Below are positions 41,169-50,340 of a stretch of 50,375 bases of DNA, one piece after another. The notes beneath the pieces are model-generated. The model worked only from the letters and a program-made list of their open reading frames with translations. It was not told the origin of the DNA and ran no database searches. Source of the stretch: Paracoccaceae bacterium (lineage in GTDB: Bacteria > Pseudomonadota > Alphaproteobacteria > Rhodobacterales > Rhodobacteraceae); the NCBI GenBank assembly GCA_021775315.1, contig JAJFIC010000013.1:1-50375 (forward strand). Reading direction: 5' to 3'. The translations under genes and the position numbers were made by a program. Every line of letters starts with the position of its first letter. Position 1 is the stretch's first letter.

Positions 41169-43482
41169 GGTTGATCGCGAATTGCTGACCAGTACCCATT
41201 GGGGCGCCTACGAGGTCGAACTAACAGACGGCAAGGTCACCGACCTGCGCCCGTTTTCCGACGACGCAGACCCCTCGCCGATCGGGCGGGGTATTGTCGA
41301 TGTTCTGGACGGGTCAACGCGGATCAAGGCGCCGATGATCCGCAAAAGCTGGCTGGAGGGCGGGCCGGGAACCGCCACAGACCAACGCGGTGCCGACAGT
41401 TTTGTCGAGGTGACATGGCAAGAGGCTGAAAAACTGGTTGCGGCGGAACTGAACCGGGTGCGGCAGGATTTCGGCAATCAAGCTATCTTTGGCGGCTCGT
41501 ACGGTTGGGCCAGCGCCGGGCGGTTCCACCATGCGCAAAGCCAGCTAAAGCGGTTTTTGAACACCATCGGCGGGTTCACGAAATCCTATAATTCCTACAG
41601 CCTTGCCGCTGGCGAAGTGATCGTAAACCACGTCATCGGTGATTTTCGCCAGCACATTTACAATCAGACCAGTTGGCAATCCATCATCGAAAACACTGAC
41701 TTGTTTGTGGCTTTTGGCGGTGTGCCGCTTAAAAACGGTCAGATCGGGCAGGGTGGCCTAGGGCGGCATGGTCAGGCCGAGGCCATGCGGGCAGCCGGGC
41801 AAGCAGGCGTTGAATTTGTCAATATTTCCCCCTTGCGGTCGGATGTGGCGGCCTTGGCGAACACAACATGGCTGGCACCACGACCCTCAACCGACACGGC
41901 GCTGATGATCGCGCTCGCCCATACATTGTTGGTTGAAAACCTACATGATCCGGCGTTTCTGGCGCGTTACACCACCGGCTTTGAACGGTTTGCGGACTAT
42001 TTAACCGGCCAAGCCGACGGCATTGAAAAGTCTGCTGAATGGGCGGCTGGCATTTGTGACCTGCCAGCGGCTGAGATACGCCACCTTGCGCGGCGCATGG
42101 CCGCCGGGCGCACCATGATATCCGCCAGTTGGTCGATGACCCGGCAGGATCACGGCGAACAACCGTTCTGGCTGGCGATAACGCTGGCCGCGATGCTGGA
42201 TCAGATCGGGTTGCCGGGTGGTGGGTTCGGCATGGGATATTCTGCCGTCAACACTGTTGGCTTTGAAATGACCGCGCTAAGTTATCAGGCATTTCCGCAA
42301 GGTGAAAACCCGGTGGCTGCTTTCATTCCGGTTGCCCGGATCGCTGATATGCTGCTGCAACCCGGTGGGGCGTTTGACTATAACGGTCAAAGCCAAACTT
42401 ACCCTGACATCCGGCTGGTGTACTGGGCTGGTGGCAATCCGTTTCACCACCATCAGGACCTCAACCGGCTGCGCAAAGCTTGGGCAAAACCTGACACCAT
42501 TATTGTTAATGAATGGTGCTGGAACGCGCTGGCCAAACATGCCGACATCGTGCTGCCCTGCACCACGCATCTTGAGCGTCAGGATATCGCCCTGACCAAC
42601 AGCGACCCTTATATCGTTTCGATGGATCAGGCGACTGCACCAACCGGACAGGCCCGCGACGACTATGCCATCTTCAGCGGTATCGCGGCGCAAATGGGCG
42701 TGGCGGAGGCCTTTACCGAAGGGTGCAGCGCCGGCGAATGGCAGCAATGGATTTACGATCAAAGCCAGTTGTCTGCTAAAACGGCAGGCGTCGATTTGCC
42801 TGATCTGGCGCAACTGCGCGCCGTTGGCTGGCATAAGATCGACCTGCCTGAAACCCCCCATGTCATGCTACAGGATTTCCGTGACGATCCGGTTGCACAT
42901 CCGCTGAACACTCCCAGTGGTCTGATCGAGATATTCTCTGCAACAATTGCAGGATTCGGCTATGACGACTGCCCGGGACACCCCGCTTGGATGGAACCTC
43001 GTGAATGGCTCGGGGCAAATGATGACCACCCACCGCTGCACCTGATTTCCAACCAACCGGCTCAAAAACTGCACTCGCAACTGGATCATGGCGCGGTCAG
43101 CCGGGCCGCAAAAATCAAGGGTTTGGAGGTTGTTTTGGTGCATCCCGACGACGCTGCCGCGCGGGGTATTTCCGACGGCGATGTGATCGAATTGTTCAAT
43201 GCCCGTGGTCGCTGTTTTGGCATCGCTGCGCTTTCGCACGATATTCGCCCGCATGTGGTCCGTCTTAGTACCGGCGCCTGGTTTGATCCGGCACCGGACC
43301 CAGATCGCCCCGGCCTGTGCAAGCACAGCAACCCCAATGTCCTGACGGACGATCATGGGACGTCGCGATTGGCACAAGGTCCGACCGCACATTCGTGTCT
43401 TGTCGATATTGCCCGCTTTACCGGCACTTTGCCGAAAATCACGGCCTTCGATCCGCCGGAAATTATCAAACGCAATATGTGA
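41161..43482 (+). CDS. Molybdopterin-dependent oxidoreductase of the BisC/DMSO reductase family
   Basis: A 773-residue molybdenum enzyme resembling biotin sulfoxide reductase, with no Tat signal, so cytoplasmic. N-terminal FeS cysteines are absent. The molybdenum ligand is a serine, S118, in GGSYGWASAGRFHHAQ. Further blocks are STDTALMIALAHTL, GGGFGMGYSAVN, YWAGGNPFHHHQDLNRL, WCWNALAKHADIVLPCTT, and a C-terminal domain starting near HPPLHLISNQPAQKLHSQLDH. It may reduce an S- or N-oxide such as methionine or biotin sulfoxide. I use the ATG at 41161; upstream in-frame ATGs (41116-41149) lie inside the ligase gene. Overlap with the ligase suggests co-translation. Confidence 0.87.
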   Translation: MAEVDRELLTSTHWGAYEVELTDGKVTDLRPFSDDADPSPIGRGIVDVLDGSTRIKAPMIRKSWLEGGPGTATDQRGADSFVEVTWQEAEKLVAAELNRVRQDFGNQAIFGGSYGWASAGRFHHAQSQLKRFLNTIGGFTKSYNSYSLAAGEVIVNHVIGDFRQHIYNQTSWQSIIENTDLFVAFGGVPLKNGQIGQGGLGRHGQAEAMRAAGQAGVEFVNISPLRSDVAALANTTWLAPRPSTDTALMIALAHTLLVENLHDPAFLARYTTGFERFADYLTGQADGIEKSAEWAAGICDLPAAEIRHLARRMAAGRTMISASWSMTRQDHGEQPFWLAITLAAMLDQIGLPGGGFGMGYSAVNTVGFEMTALSYQAFPQGENPVAAFIPVARIADMLLQPGGAFDYNGQSQTYPDIRLVYWAGGNPFHHHQDLNRLRKAWAKPDTIIVNEWCWNALAKHADIVLPCTTHLERQDIALTNSDPYIVSMDQATAPTGQARDDYAIFSGIAAQMGVAEAFTEGCSAGEWQQWIYDQSQLSAKTAGVDLPDLAQLRAVGWHKIDLPETPHVMLQDFRDDPVAHPLNTPSGLIEIFSATIAGFGYDDCPGHPAWMEPREWLGANDDHPPLHLISNQPAQKLHSQLDHGAVSRAAKIKGLEVVLVHPDDAAARGISDGDVIELFNARGRCFGIAALSHDIRPHVVRLSTGAWFDPAPDPDRPGLCKHSNPNVLTDDHGTSRLAQGPTAHSCLVDIARFTGTLPKITAFDPPEIIKRNM

Positions 43483-43577
43483 CCCGGCGTTGTTGTTCGA
43501 TTGGGGCATTGTCCTGTGGTCATTGCCCGTCCTGCGACCTATTCTTTGATGCAGTCACCGACCGGAGGTTTTGACCA

Positions 43578-44447
43578 ATGACAGATGCCGTTGCTGAGTT
43601 GCTTGACCTTTTGGACCTTGAACGGCTTGAGGTTGATCTGTTTCGGGGCGTCGGTTCGGGTGGTGAATCCAGCACCCGGATTTTCGGCGGCCATGTCATC
43701 GCGCAAGCCCTTGCCGCCGCCTATGGCACGGTTGAAGGCCGTCTTTGTCACTCGCTGCACGCCTATTTTATCCGCCCCGGTGATCCTTCGATCCCGGTGA
43801 TTTACAGCGTTGATCGGGCGCGGGACGGCGGTAGCTTTACCACCCGTCGTGTGATCGCGATCCAGCATGGTAAGCAAATCCTGAACATGTCCGCGTCTTT
43901 CCACATTGCCGAGCCGGGCTGGAACCATCAACACCCGATGCCAAGCGTCACACCGCCCCAGGACTTGCCATCGCGCGAAGAATTGCGCCTGAAAAACGCT
44001 GACCGGGTCAGTGACCGCTGGCGCAAGGATTTTCTGCGTAAACGGCCCATTGATATCCGCGAAGTTGCGCCGCAGGACTTTTTTGAACCTACGCCCGCGT
44101 CAGATGTGAACCATCTGTGGTTTCGCATGAAGGGGGCCGAGGGGGCCTCGCCCGCGATGCAGCATTGCCTGCTGGCCTATGCATCCGACATGAACCTGCT
44201 CGGCTCGTCTTTACGCCCGCATGGGCTGACATGGTTTAAGGGTGGCGTGATGACGGCCAGTCTGGATCATGCGATGTGGTTTCACGGGCCGATCGAGTTT
44301 GATAAATGGCACCTTTACACGATGGACAGTCCGTTCACCGGCGGCGCGCGCGGGTTTAATCGCGGTGCGATCTATGCTCAGGATGGCACCTTGTTGGCGA
44401 GTGTTGCCCAAGAAGGCCTGCTAAGGCCGGTGCCGGTTAAGGCGTGA
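43578..44447 (+). CDS. tesB: Acyl-CoA thioesterase II
   Basis: A 289-residue double-hotdog thioesterase. Family signatures are RIFGGHVIAQALAAA in the first hotdog, HSLHAYFIRPGDPSIPVIYSVDR and DGGSFTTRRV, and in the second HAMWFHGPIEFDKWHLYTMDSPF followed by GAIYAQDGTLLASVAQEGLLRP. It hydrolyses medium to long acyl-CoA and is a usual helper of beta-oxidation of awkward substrates. A GGAGG ribosome binding site precedes the ATG, about 95 bp after the molybdoenzyme, and an amidohydrolase gene follows after 3 bp. Confidence 0.95.
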   Translation: MTDAVAELLDLLDLERLEVDLFRGVGSGGESSTRIFGGHVIAQALAAAYGTVEGRLCHSLHAYFIRPGDPSIPVIYSVDRARDGGSFTTRRVIAIQHGKQILNMSASFHIAEPGWNHQHPMPSVTPPQDLPSREELRLKNADRVSDRWRKDFLRKRPIDIREVAPQDFFEPTPASDVNHLWFRMKGAEGASPAMQHCLLAYASDMNLLGSSLRPHGLTWFKGGVMTASLDHAMWFHGPIEFDKWHLYTMDSPFTGGARGFNRGAIYAQDGTLLASVAQEGLLRPVPVKA

Positions 44448-44450
44448 CCG

Positions 44451-45473
44451 ATGGCAGATGATCAAAAATCTGTTGCCTGGCTGGGATTGCGCGATGAATG
44501 GCTGGCACAGCACCGCGAAGAAATCATTGATCCGGGCCGCGAGATTGTCGATCCGCACCACCATTTCTGGGATCGCGATGGCGCGGTTTATGAGCTTGAT
44601 CAGCTTTGGGCCGATACGTCTTCAGGGCATAACGTGGTTGAAACCGTTTTTATCGAATGTCATTCCGAATATGATCTGAGTGCACCGCAACACCTGCAAC
44701 CCGTTGGCGAAACCACTTATGTGGCTGCACTGGCGCAAAGGGCCAGTCGACAGCCGCAAAAAGCACAGATTGCGGCGATCGTGGCCAATGCGGACCTGAC
44801 GCACCCCCAGCTTGACGCGGTTCTGGACGCGCATGAGATCGCAGGTGCCGGACTGTTCCGGGGTATTCGTCAGGCCGGGGCCTGGGATCGTGATCTGGCG
44901 GCTTTGTCCATCCAGCCGCGCGGATTTGAAGGCCAATACGCAAACGCAGATTTTCGCCGGGGTGTGGAGCGTTTGGGCGAACGCGGCCTGACCTATGATA
45001 CATGGAATTATCATCCTCAGATCAAGGAACTGCGCGATTTGGCTGTCGCTGTTCCCGGCACCACAATCGTGCTCGATCACCACGGTACACCCCTTGGCGT
45101 CGGGCGATTTGCCGGGATGCGGGACGAGGTTTTCAAGGTTTGGCAGGATGACATCGCGGCATTGGCCGCCCAACCAAACGTGATTGCGAAACTTGGCGGT
45201 ATGGCCATGCCTGACAACGGCTGGGGCTGGCATCTTGGCGAAAGGCCACCAAGTTCAGACGATTTTGTAGCAGCGCAAGGCAAATGGTATCACCATATGA
45301 TCGCCTGTTTCGGCCCTGAACGCTGCATGTTCGAAAGCAACTTTCCAGTTGATCGGGCCTCCATCAGTTATCCGGTGCTGTGGAATGCCTTCAAGAAAAT
45401 CGCGGCTGAATATACGGGCGATGCACAAGACGCGATGTTCGCAGGCACGGCCCGAAAGGTTTACCGGCTTTAG
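44451..45473 (+). CDS. Amidohydrolase family (TIM-barrel metal-dependent hydrolase)
   Basis: A 340-residue member of the amidohydrolase-2 group. The metal-binding opening DPHHHFWD is near residue 36, conserved HSEYD and GIRQAG segments follow, and a strand-associated IVLDHHGTPLG and FESNFPVDRASISY mark the later metal or substrate sites. This group includes lactonases, decarboxylases and dicarboxylate-type hydrolases. It starts 3 bp after the thioesterase stop, so it is probably in the same operon, which suggests that the island also opens or trims a ring or side chain. The substrate is unknown. Confidence 0.88.
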   Translation: MADDQKSVAWLGLRDEWLAQHREEIIDPGREIVDPHHHFWDRDGAVYELDQLWADTSSGHNVVETVFIECHSEYDLSAPQHLQPVGETTYVAALAQRASRQPQKAQIAAIVANADLTHPQLDAVLDAHEIAGAGLFRGIRQAGAWDRDLAALSIQPRGFEGQYANADFRRGVERLGERGLTYDTWNYHPQIKELRDLAVAVPGTTIVLDHHGTPLGVGRFAGMRDEVFKVWQDDIAALAAQPNVIAKLGGMAMPDNGWGWHLGERPPSSDDFVAAQGKWYHHMIACFGPERCMFESNFPVDRASISYPVLWNAFKKIAAEYTGDAQDAMFAGTARKVYRL

Positions 45474-45495
45474 CCGTTTGGCAAACTACAGGGCG

Positions 45496-46263
45496 CTAGA
45501 GATCACCGAACCGGCGGTTCAGTTTGCGCATTCCGGCAATCCAACGATCATAGTTTTCGGTTTTTGCACGCATATATCCCAACACCTCGGGATGCGGCAG
45601 AACCAAAAAAGCCTCGTTGCGGATTGCTTGAACGCAAGCTTCGGCCACCGGTTCAGGCTCCAACATACCGTCGATGCTGGCCACGTGGTCCTCTAACCCG
45701 CGCGTCATTTCCGTGCGCACAGCCTGCGGGCACAGGACCGAAACCTTGATCCCCTGATCGCCATAACTTAGCGCCAACCACTCCGCCAATCCAACAGCGG
45801 CATGTTTTGTGACGGCATAAGGCGCTGAGCCGACCTGCGATAACAGACCCGCCGCAGATGAGGTGTTCAAAAGATAGCCACCGCCGCGACGGCTCATAAG
45901 GGGAACCAGATGTCGGGCCGCCCAGACATGGGCCATCACATTGATATCCCAAATGTTTTGCCAGCTATCATTGTCAACTTCGACCCCGCCTGCGACGGAA
46001 ATCCCGGCGTTTGAACAGAAAAGATCAATAGGCCCGATTTCGGCCTCAACCCGGTCGATCATATCGGTAATTTCCGCCTCTACCGCCACATTGACCTGAA
46101 AAGCCACGCCGCCGATCCCATCCGCAACGGCCTGCGCGCCGTCCGCGTTCAGATCGACGCAAATGACTTTTTTAGCACCCTCTGCTGCAAAGCGTTGCGC
46201 CATTGCCCGCCCGATGCCGCTGGCAGCACCTGTGACAACTATGATCTGGTCCTTGAGGTCCAT
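45496..46263 (-). CDS. Short-chain dehydrogenase/reductase
   Basis: A 255-residue classical SDR. It has the cofactor motif TGAASGIGRAMAQ at residues 11-23, CSNAG in place of NNAG, the catalytic Ser in NTSSAAG and YAVTKHAAVG with catalytic Tyr and Lys. AAGGAAG precedes the ATG at 46263. It is 93 bp downstream of the FAD/GcvT demethylase on the same strand and may be its operon partner, though it could also oxidise an alcohol in the acyl-CoA island converging from the other side. Confidence 0.9.
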   Translation of the reverse strand: MDLKDQIIVVTGAASGIGRAMAQRFAAEGAKKVICVDLNADGAQAVADGIGGVAFQVNVAVEAEITDMIDRVEAEIGPIDLFCSNAGISVAGGVEVDNDSWQNIWDINVMAHVWAARHLVPLMSRRGGGYLLNTSSAAGLLSQVGSAPYAVTKHAAVGLAEWLALSYGDQGIKVSVLCPQAVRTEMTRGLEDHVASIDGMLEPEPVAEACVQAIRNEAFLVLPHPEVLGYMRAKTENYDRWIAGMRKLNRRFGDL

Positions 46264-46356
46264 TCGTCTTCCTTTTGCTTTGTCGGAACTCTATCAGGTC
46301 TGTATATATGCACCACCTCTGCGCGCCGTTTTGTAAGGCGTTCTGAACCTGACGTA

Positions 46357-48795
46357 TCACATCAGAATTTTACGCCGCTTTGGGTCATAAGCGGCATTGG
46401 CAGTCACAGTCGCGCGGCTGGTCTGGCCGAATGAAGAAACTTCAAAAGCTCCGTTTTCCAGTGCTGCGATGGGGACGTAACCGAACACCAGTGATTTGCC
46501 GACACTATAGCCGAAATTGCCGCTGGTGGTTTGCGCGATTGCCTTGCCGCCCTGCAATATAACCTCACCGCCAAAAACCGGCAGCGGTTTTTCAAGCGCC
46601 AGACAGATCAGTTTTTGGCCAACGCCGCGTTCCTTGATTTCCGCAAGTGCCGAGCGGCCAAGAAAATCGCCCTTGTTCCAGTCGATCAAAAACTGCAACC
46701 CTGCCTCTATCGGGTTGTAATCGGGCGTGATGTCCGACCCCCAAGCCAGATATCGTTTTTCCATGCGAAGGCTGTCAATGGCGCGGTATCCGGCATTTAT
46801 CAGGCCATGCGGTTGCCCCGCTTGTTGCAGCTTTTCATAGACGTATGCCATGTATTCAGTGGGGATATACAGCTCCCAACCCAGCTCGCCGATATAGGTC
46901 ACGCGAAAGGCCAGCGCCGGGGCGTATCCGATACGAACATCCTGCGCTGTCATGAATGGAAATGCCGCATTTGACAGGTCTGCATGGCAGGCTGCCGCCA
47001 ACACATCCCGCGATTTTGGCCCGGCAATATTAATCACCCCATAGGCCGAGGTAATGTCATGGATCTGTGCGTGCCCACCGTTTTTCGCAAGATATATCCG
47101 CAGATTATCCTCAATCCAGCCCCGATCCCGCACGCCAAGGGCCGAACCCGTGATCAGCCAGAAACAGGTTTCTGAGCGTCGGATAATCGTAACATCTGCC
47201 TCGATGCCGCCATCGGCATTGCACAATTGCGTATAGGTCCCGCCACCGGGTGCCTTGTAGATATTGGCGACCGCCAGATATTGCAAAAACCCGCAGGCCG
47301 AGGGGCCGCTGATCTCAAACTTGCTGAACGACGTCATGTCAAACATAACTGCATCTTCGCGCGCAGCCTTATGTTCGCGGCCCACCGTTTCAGCCTGCCC
47401 GGGCCGGTCAAAGCCAAACTGATCAACCGGCGCAATGTCGCTATGGGCAAACCAATTGGCGCGTTCCCAACCGAATTTCGCGCCAAACACCGCGCCCCGA
47501 TCCTTTAATGTCTGATAAAGCGGGCTGCGGCGAACGGCCCGGGCCGATTGCATTTCCTCGCCCGGCCAATGGATGTCGTAATACATCGCATAGGATTCAA
47601 CCGCCCGATCATGCAGGAAATCCGCCCCCGCATGCAGCGCCCCAAATCGGCGGATATCAAAGGCCCACAGATCAAGGCCGGGATCGCCCTGTACAATCCA
47701 GTTCGCCATGGCCTTGCCCGCGCCACCTGATGCTGCAATACCCGAGGTAAAGGCGCATGCGGCAAAGAAATTGGAAAGCCCCGGAACCGGCCCCATAACC
47801 GGCTCACCGTCAGGCGAGATCGGGATCGGGCCGTTGATAATTGTGCGAACGCCAAGTTCTCCGAGGATCGGCAGGCGGGCAAGGGCTGGCGTGAAAAACT
47901 CGGCCAAGCGATCCGTGTTGGCGTCAAATAAATGCCGCTCGTATCCCCAGGGCAGGCCGTCCTTTGGGAACACCTTTGTGGTGTGCTTTTCCCAGCCACC
48001 AATGGCCATCGCACCCGGTTCGGGTTTTACGTAAAACCCGCCGTCAGGATCACGCAAGGCGGGCAGGTCGTCGGGAATTTGATCGGTTTTTTCGGTGACC
48101 AGATATTGATGTTCGACCACACCAGCGGGGATTTCCACGCCTGCCATCCAACCAACTTGCCGCGCCCACAGTCCCGCGGCGTTAACCACGATTTCAGCCT
48201 CGATATCGCCCTGATCTGTCACCACATGGCTGATCCGGTCGCCCTTTCGGGTCAGACCGCTGACCATCACGCCCTCGATAATCCGCCCGCCATGTTTGCG
48301 AATACCGCGTGCATAGGCTTGCGTTAACGAATTCGGGTCGATGTGACCGTCATCCGGGATAAAGGCCGCGCCGACCAGATCGTCGACCTGTAGTAGTGGG
48401 TAAATATCCTTGGCTTGCGAAGGGCTTAGCAAAGTTGATTGCAGCCCCAACGCCTCAGCCCCGGCATGGGATTTCAGCAATTCCTTAAACCGGTCCGGGG
48501 TGCTTGCCAGCCGTAATGAGCCAACCTTGCGCCAGCTTGGATCCTGCCCGGTGTCTTCTTTCAGTTCATCAAACAACCGCACGGAATCGCGCATCAGGCT
48601 CATCAGGTTTTGTTGCGACCGAAACTGCCCGACCAGTCCGGCGGCGTGCCAGGTTGCGCCTTCGGTTAACTTTGATTTTTCAAGCAAAACCACATCACGC
48701 ACGCCATTGCGCGCCAGATGATAAGCGATTGACGTGCCAATGATGCCGCCACCGATAATGACGATCCGGGCTGCCGTGGGAAAAGTTGTGCTCAT
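46357..48795 (-). CDS. Dimethylglycine/sarcosine dehydrogenase-like FAD and GcvT fusion protein
   Basis: An 812-residue two-domain demethylase. The N-terminal FAD-binding DAO domain opens with IVIIGGGIIGTSIAYHLA, and TEGATWHAAGL carries His50, the position of covalent FAD attachment in dimethylglycine and sarcosine dehydrogenases. The C-terminal half from about residue 430 is a GcvT-type aminomethyltransferase domain (FDMTSFSKFEISGP, SAYGVINIAGPKSRD, YIGELGWELYIP) that would channel the released one-carbon unit to tetrahydrofolate. It lies 27 bp after the MttB-family gene. Substrate might be dimethylglycine, sarcosine or another N-methyl amine. Confidence 0.92.
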   Translation of the reverse strand: MSTTFPTAARIVIIGGGIIGTSIAYHLARNGVRDVVLLEKSKLTEGATWHAAGLVGQFRSQQNLMSLMRDSVRLFDELKEDTGQDPSWRKVGSLRLASTPDRFKELLKSHAGAEALGLQSTLLSPSQAKDIYPLLQVDDLVGAAFIPDDGHIDPNSLTQAYARGIRKHGGRIIEGVMVSGLTRKGDRISHVVTDQGDIEAEIVVNAAGLWARQVGWMAGVEIPAGVVEHQYLVTEKTDQIPDDLPALRDPDGGFYVKPEPGAMAIGGWEKHTTKVFPKDGLPWGYERHLFDANTDRLAEFFTPALARLPILGELGVRTIINGPIPISPDGEPVMGPVPGLSNFFAACAFTSGIAASGGAGKAMANWIVQGDPGLDLWAFDIRRFGALHAGADFLHDRAVESYAMYYDIHWPGEEMQSARAVRRSPLYQTLKDRGAVFGAKFGWERANWFAHSDIAPVDQFGFDRPGQAETVGREHKAAREDAVMFDMTSFSKFEISGPSACGFLQYLAVANIYKAPGGGTYTQLCNADGGIEADVTIIRRSETCFWLITGSALGVRDRGWIEDNLRIYLAKNGGHAQIHDITSAYGVINIAGPKSRDVLAAACHADLSNAAFPFMTAQDVRIGYAPALAFRVTYIGELGWELYIPTEYMAYVYEKLQQAGQPHGLINAGYRAIDSLRMEKRYLAWGSDITPDYNPIEAGLQFLIDWNKGDFLGRSALAEIKERGVGQKLICLALEKPLPVFGGEVILQGGKAIAQTTSGNFGYSVGKSLVFGYVPIAALENGAFEVSSFGQTSRATVTANAAYDPKRRKILM

Positions 48796-48822
48796 GCGGT
48801 GATCCTGTGGAATTGCGCGGCG

Positions 48823-50340
48823 TTATTTGCGTTTGTGGCGGCGGTTAACCCGACGTTCGCGAGGTTGGGTTTTTGGGCTGATCTTAAGGGGGTTCCACCC
48901 CTCTGGCAGGTGACTGTCCGCACTGACCAAACCGGGGAATTCCGCGTGGATTTGCGCGTCTATTTCGGGGTCCAGAACGGCAGGGTTCGGACGCGACAGG
49001 ATGGAGTGCACCTTGTTCATGGCCCGCTGATGGATGGTCGAGGCCCCCTCAAGCTCCCATTTCTCGCGCAGGTTCCTGTCGGCAAGTTCCGGCATTAAAA
49101 CCGCTGAATGCATCCGCGCCAGCGTGGCCGGATTGTCGGCAAACATGCCCGCTGCCCCTGTTTCCTTGATCTCAGCCACGCTGGCGCTTTCACGTGAAAA
49201 ACCAAACCCGGCGCGCGCTTTCTTGATCATCAATGCGATCTCGTTATCTATCGCGGCCTGCCCAAAATCAAACGACATCAGGGCATCCTGCAGCCCGCCC
49301 ATGACAATGAAATCAGCCCCCGACATGGCCCCCATCAAAGGCGACATTCCCTTTTCAAACCCGGCCTGCGCGTCGGACACTTTGGCGTTCGTCAGGCCCA
49401 GATAGCCGCCCGCTGGCACATTATAATAGCGCGCCATCTGGCACACGGCGGAGTTCATCATGCCAACCTCGATCGCGCCGGGGGCATAAGCACCGTCGCG
49501 CATGTCGGCGAATACCGGCAGGAAATTGTAGATCTGTTCGGTTCCAGCCCGTGACATCTGCGCCAGTGTCGCCGCCGCCAGCCATTCCGCATTCATCAAA
49601 ACCAGCATGCCGGGCAGCGACAGTGGTGTGCTTAAGCCGCCCATCGGGGCAATGGTGCCATAGGCGGTGATGCCGTTTTCGGCAAAATACATCAGGGTTT
49701 CGGTGCTGTCGAAATCCATCGTCAGCGGGGAAACCACGGCGCAATATCCAAAATTGATGAAAGGGCGTTGCCAATAAGCCTCTTTCGAGCCTGCGATAAT
49801 TTCCCCCAGGCGGATCACTTGTTTGGCCTCGCGCACGTCGTAAACCGATGTTCGCACGGGCTTTTTGCAGTTCTTAAGGGCGGCGTAAAACCGTGTCAGG
49901 CTGAACTGATCCTTGGCGGCATCATCCGCAAGGGTCGAGATTGAAAACAAATCAAACCCCGGCAATTCATTCACCAGATGTGCAATGCGGGCAATGTCGT
50001 CTGACGTGGCGCGGCGGGTCACGCCCGTGACCGGGTCGACAATATCAGGTGCGGAACTTGCGGTGGCAATTACCGGCAATTCGCGCGGAAAGGTCAGATC
50101 AAACGCCGGGTCGCGCCCGCGCAGCGTGACGGTTGGCGGCACCAGTTTGCGGTATTTTTCAACCACTTCGGCGGGGATGCGGACCATTTCAGATTTGTGA
50201 TCGACATCCGCGCCATGATCGGCAAATCGGCGTCTTGCCTTTTCATTGCGCACCAAAAGCCCGGTCTCGGCCAAAATCTCAAGCGAGGATTGATGGACAT
50301 AGTCCAGTTCATCATCAGTCAGATAGGAAAAATACTGCAT
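48823..50340 (-). CDS. Trimethylamine methyltransferase (MttB) family protein without pyrrolysine
   Basis: A 505-residue member of the MttB superfamily. The opening TDDELDYVHQSSLEILAETGLLV and the central SSAPDIVDPVTGVTRRAT, APMGGLSTPLSLPG and GGYLGLTNAKVSDAQAG segments are typical. The frame has no amber codon, so it belongs to the non-pyrrolysine branch, some of which demethylate glycine betaine or other quaternary amines. Upstream of ATG 50340 the frame is closed by TGA 27 bases before, so the gene is complete. The C-terminus is basic (RRVNRRHKRK). No corrinoid protein gene is adjacent; the demethylase follows 27 bp on. Confidence 0.9.
   Translation of the reverse strand: MQYFSYLTDDELDYVHQSSLEILAETGLLVRNEKARRRFADHGADVDHKSEMVRIPAEVVEKYRKLVPPTVTLRGRDPAFDLTFPRELPVIATASSAPDIVDPVTGVTRRATSDDIARIAHLVNELPGFDLFSISTLADDAAKDQFSLTRFYAALKNCKKPVRTSVYDVREAKQVIRLGEIIAGSKEAYWQRPFINFGYCAVVSPLTMDFDSTETLMYFAENGITAYGTIAPMGGLSTPLSLPGMLVLMNAEWLAAATLAQMSRAGTEQIYNFLPVFADMRDGAYAPGAIEVGMMNSAVCQMARYYNVPAGGYLGLTNAKVSDAQAGFEKGMSPLMGAMSGADFIVMGGLQDALMSFDFGQAAIDNEIALMIKKARAGFGFSRESASVAEIKETGAAGMFADNPATLARMHSAVLMPELADRNLREKWELEGASTIHQRAMNKVHSILSRPNPAVLDPEIDAQIHAEFPGLVSADSHLPEGWNPLKISPKTQPRERRVNRRHKRK

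Noticed and set aside
43503-43530. GGGCA...TGCCC hairpin after the molybdoenzyme gene
   Set aside because: Stem of only five pairs with a loop near 15 bases and no T-run; too weak to call a terminator.
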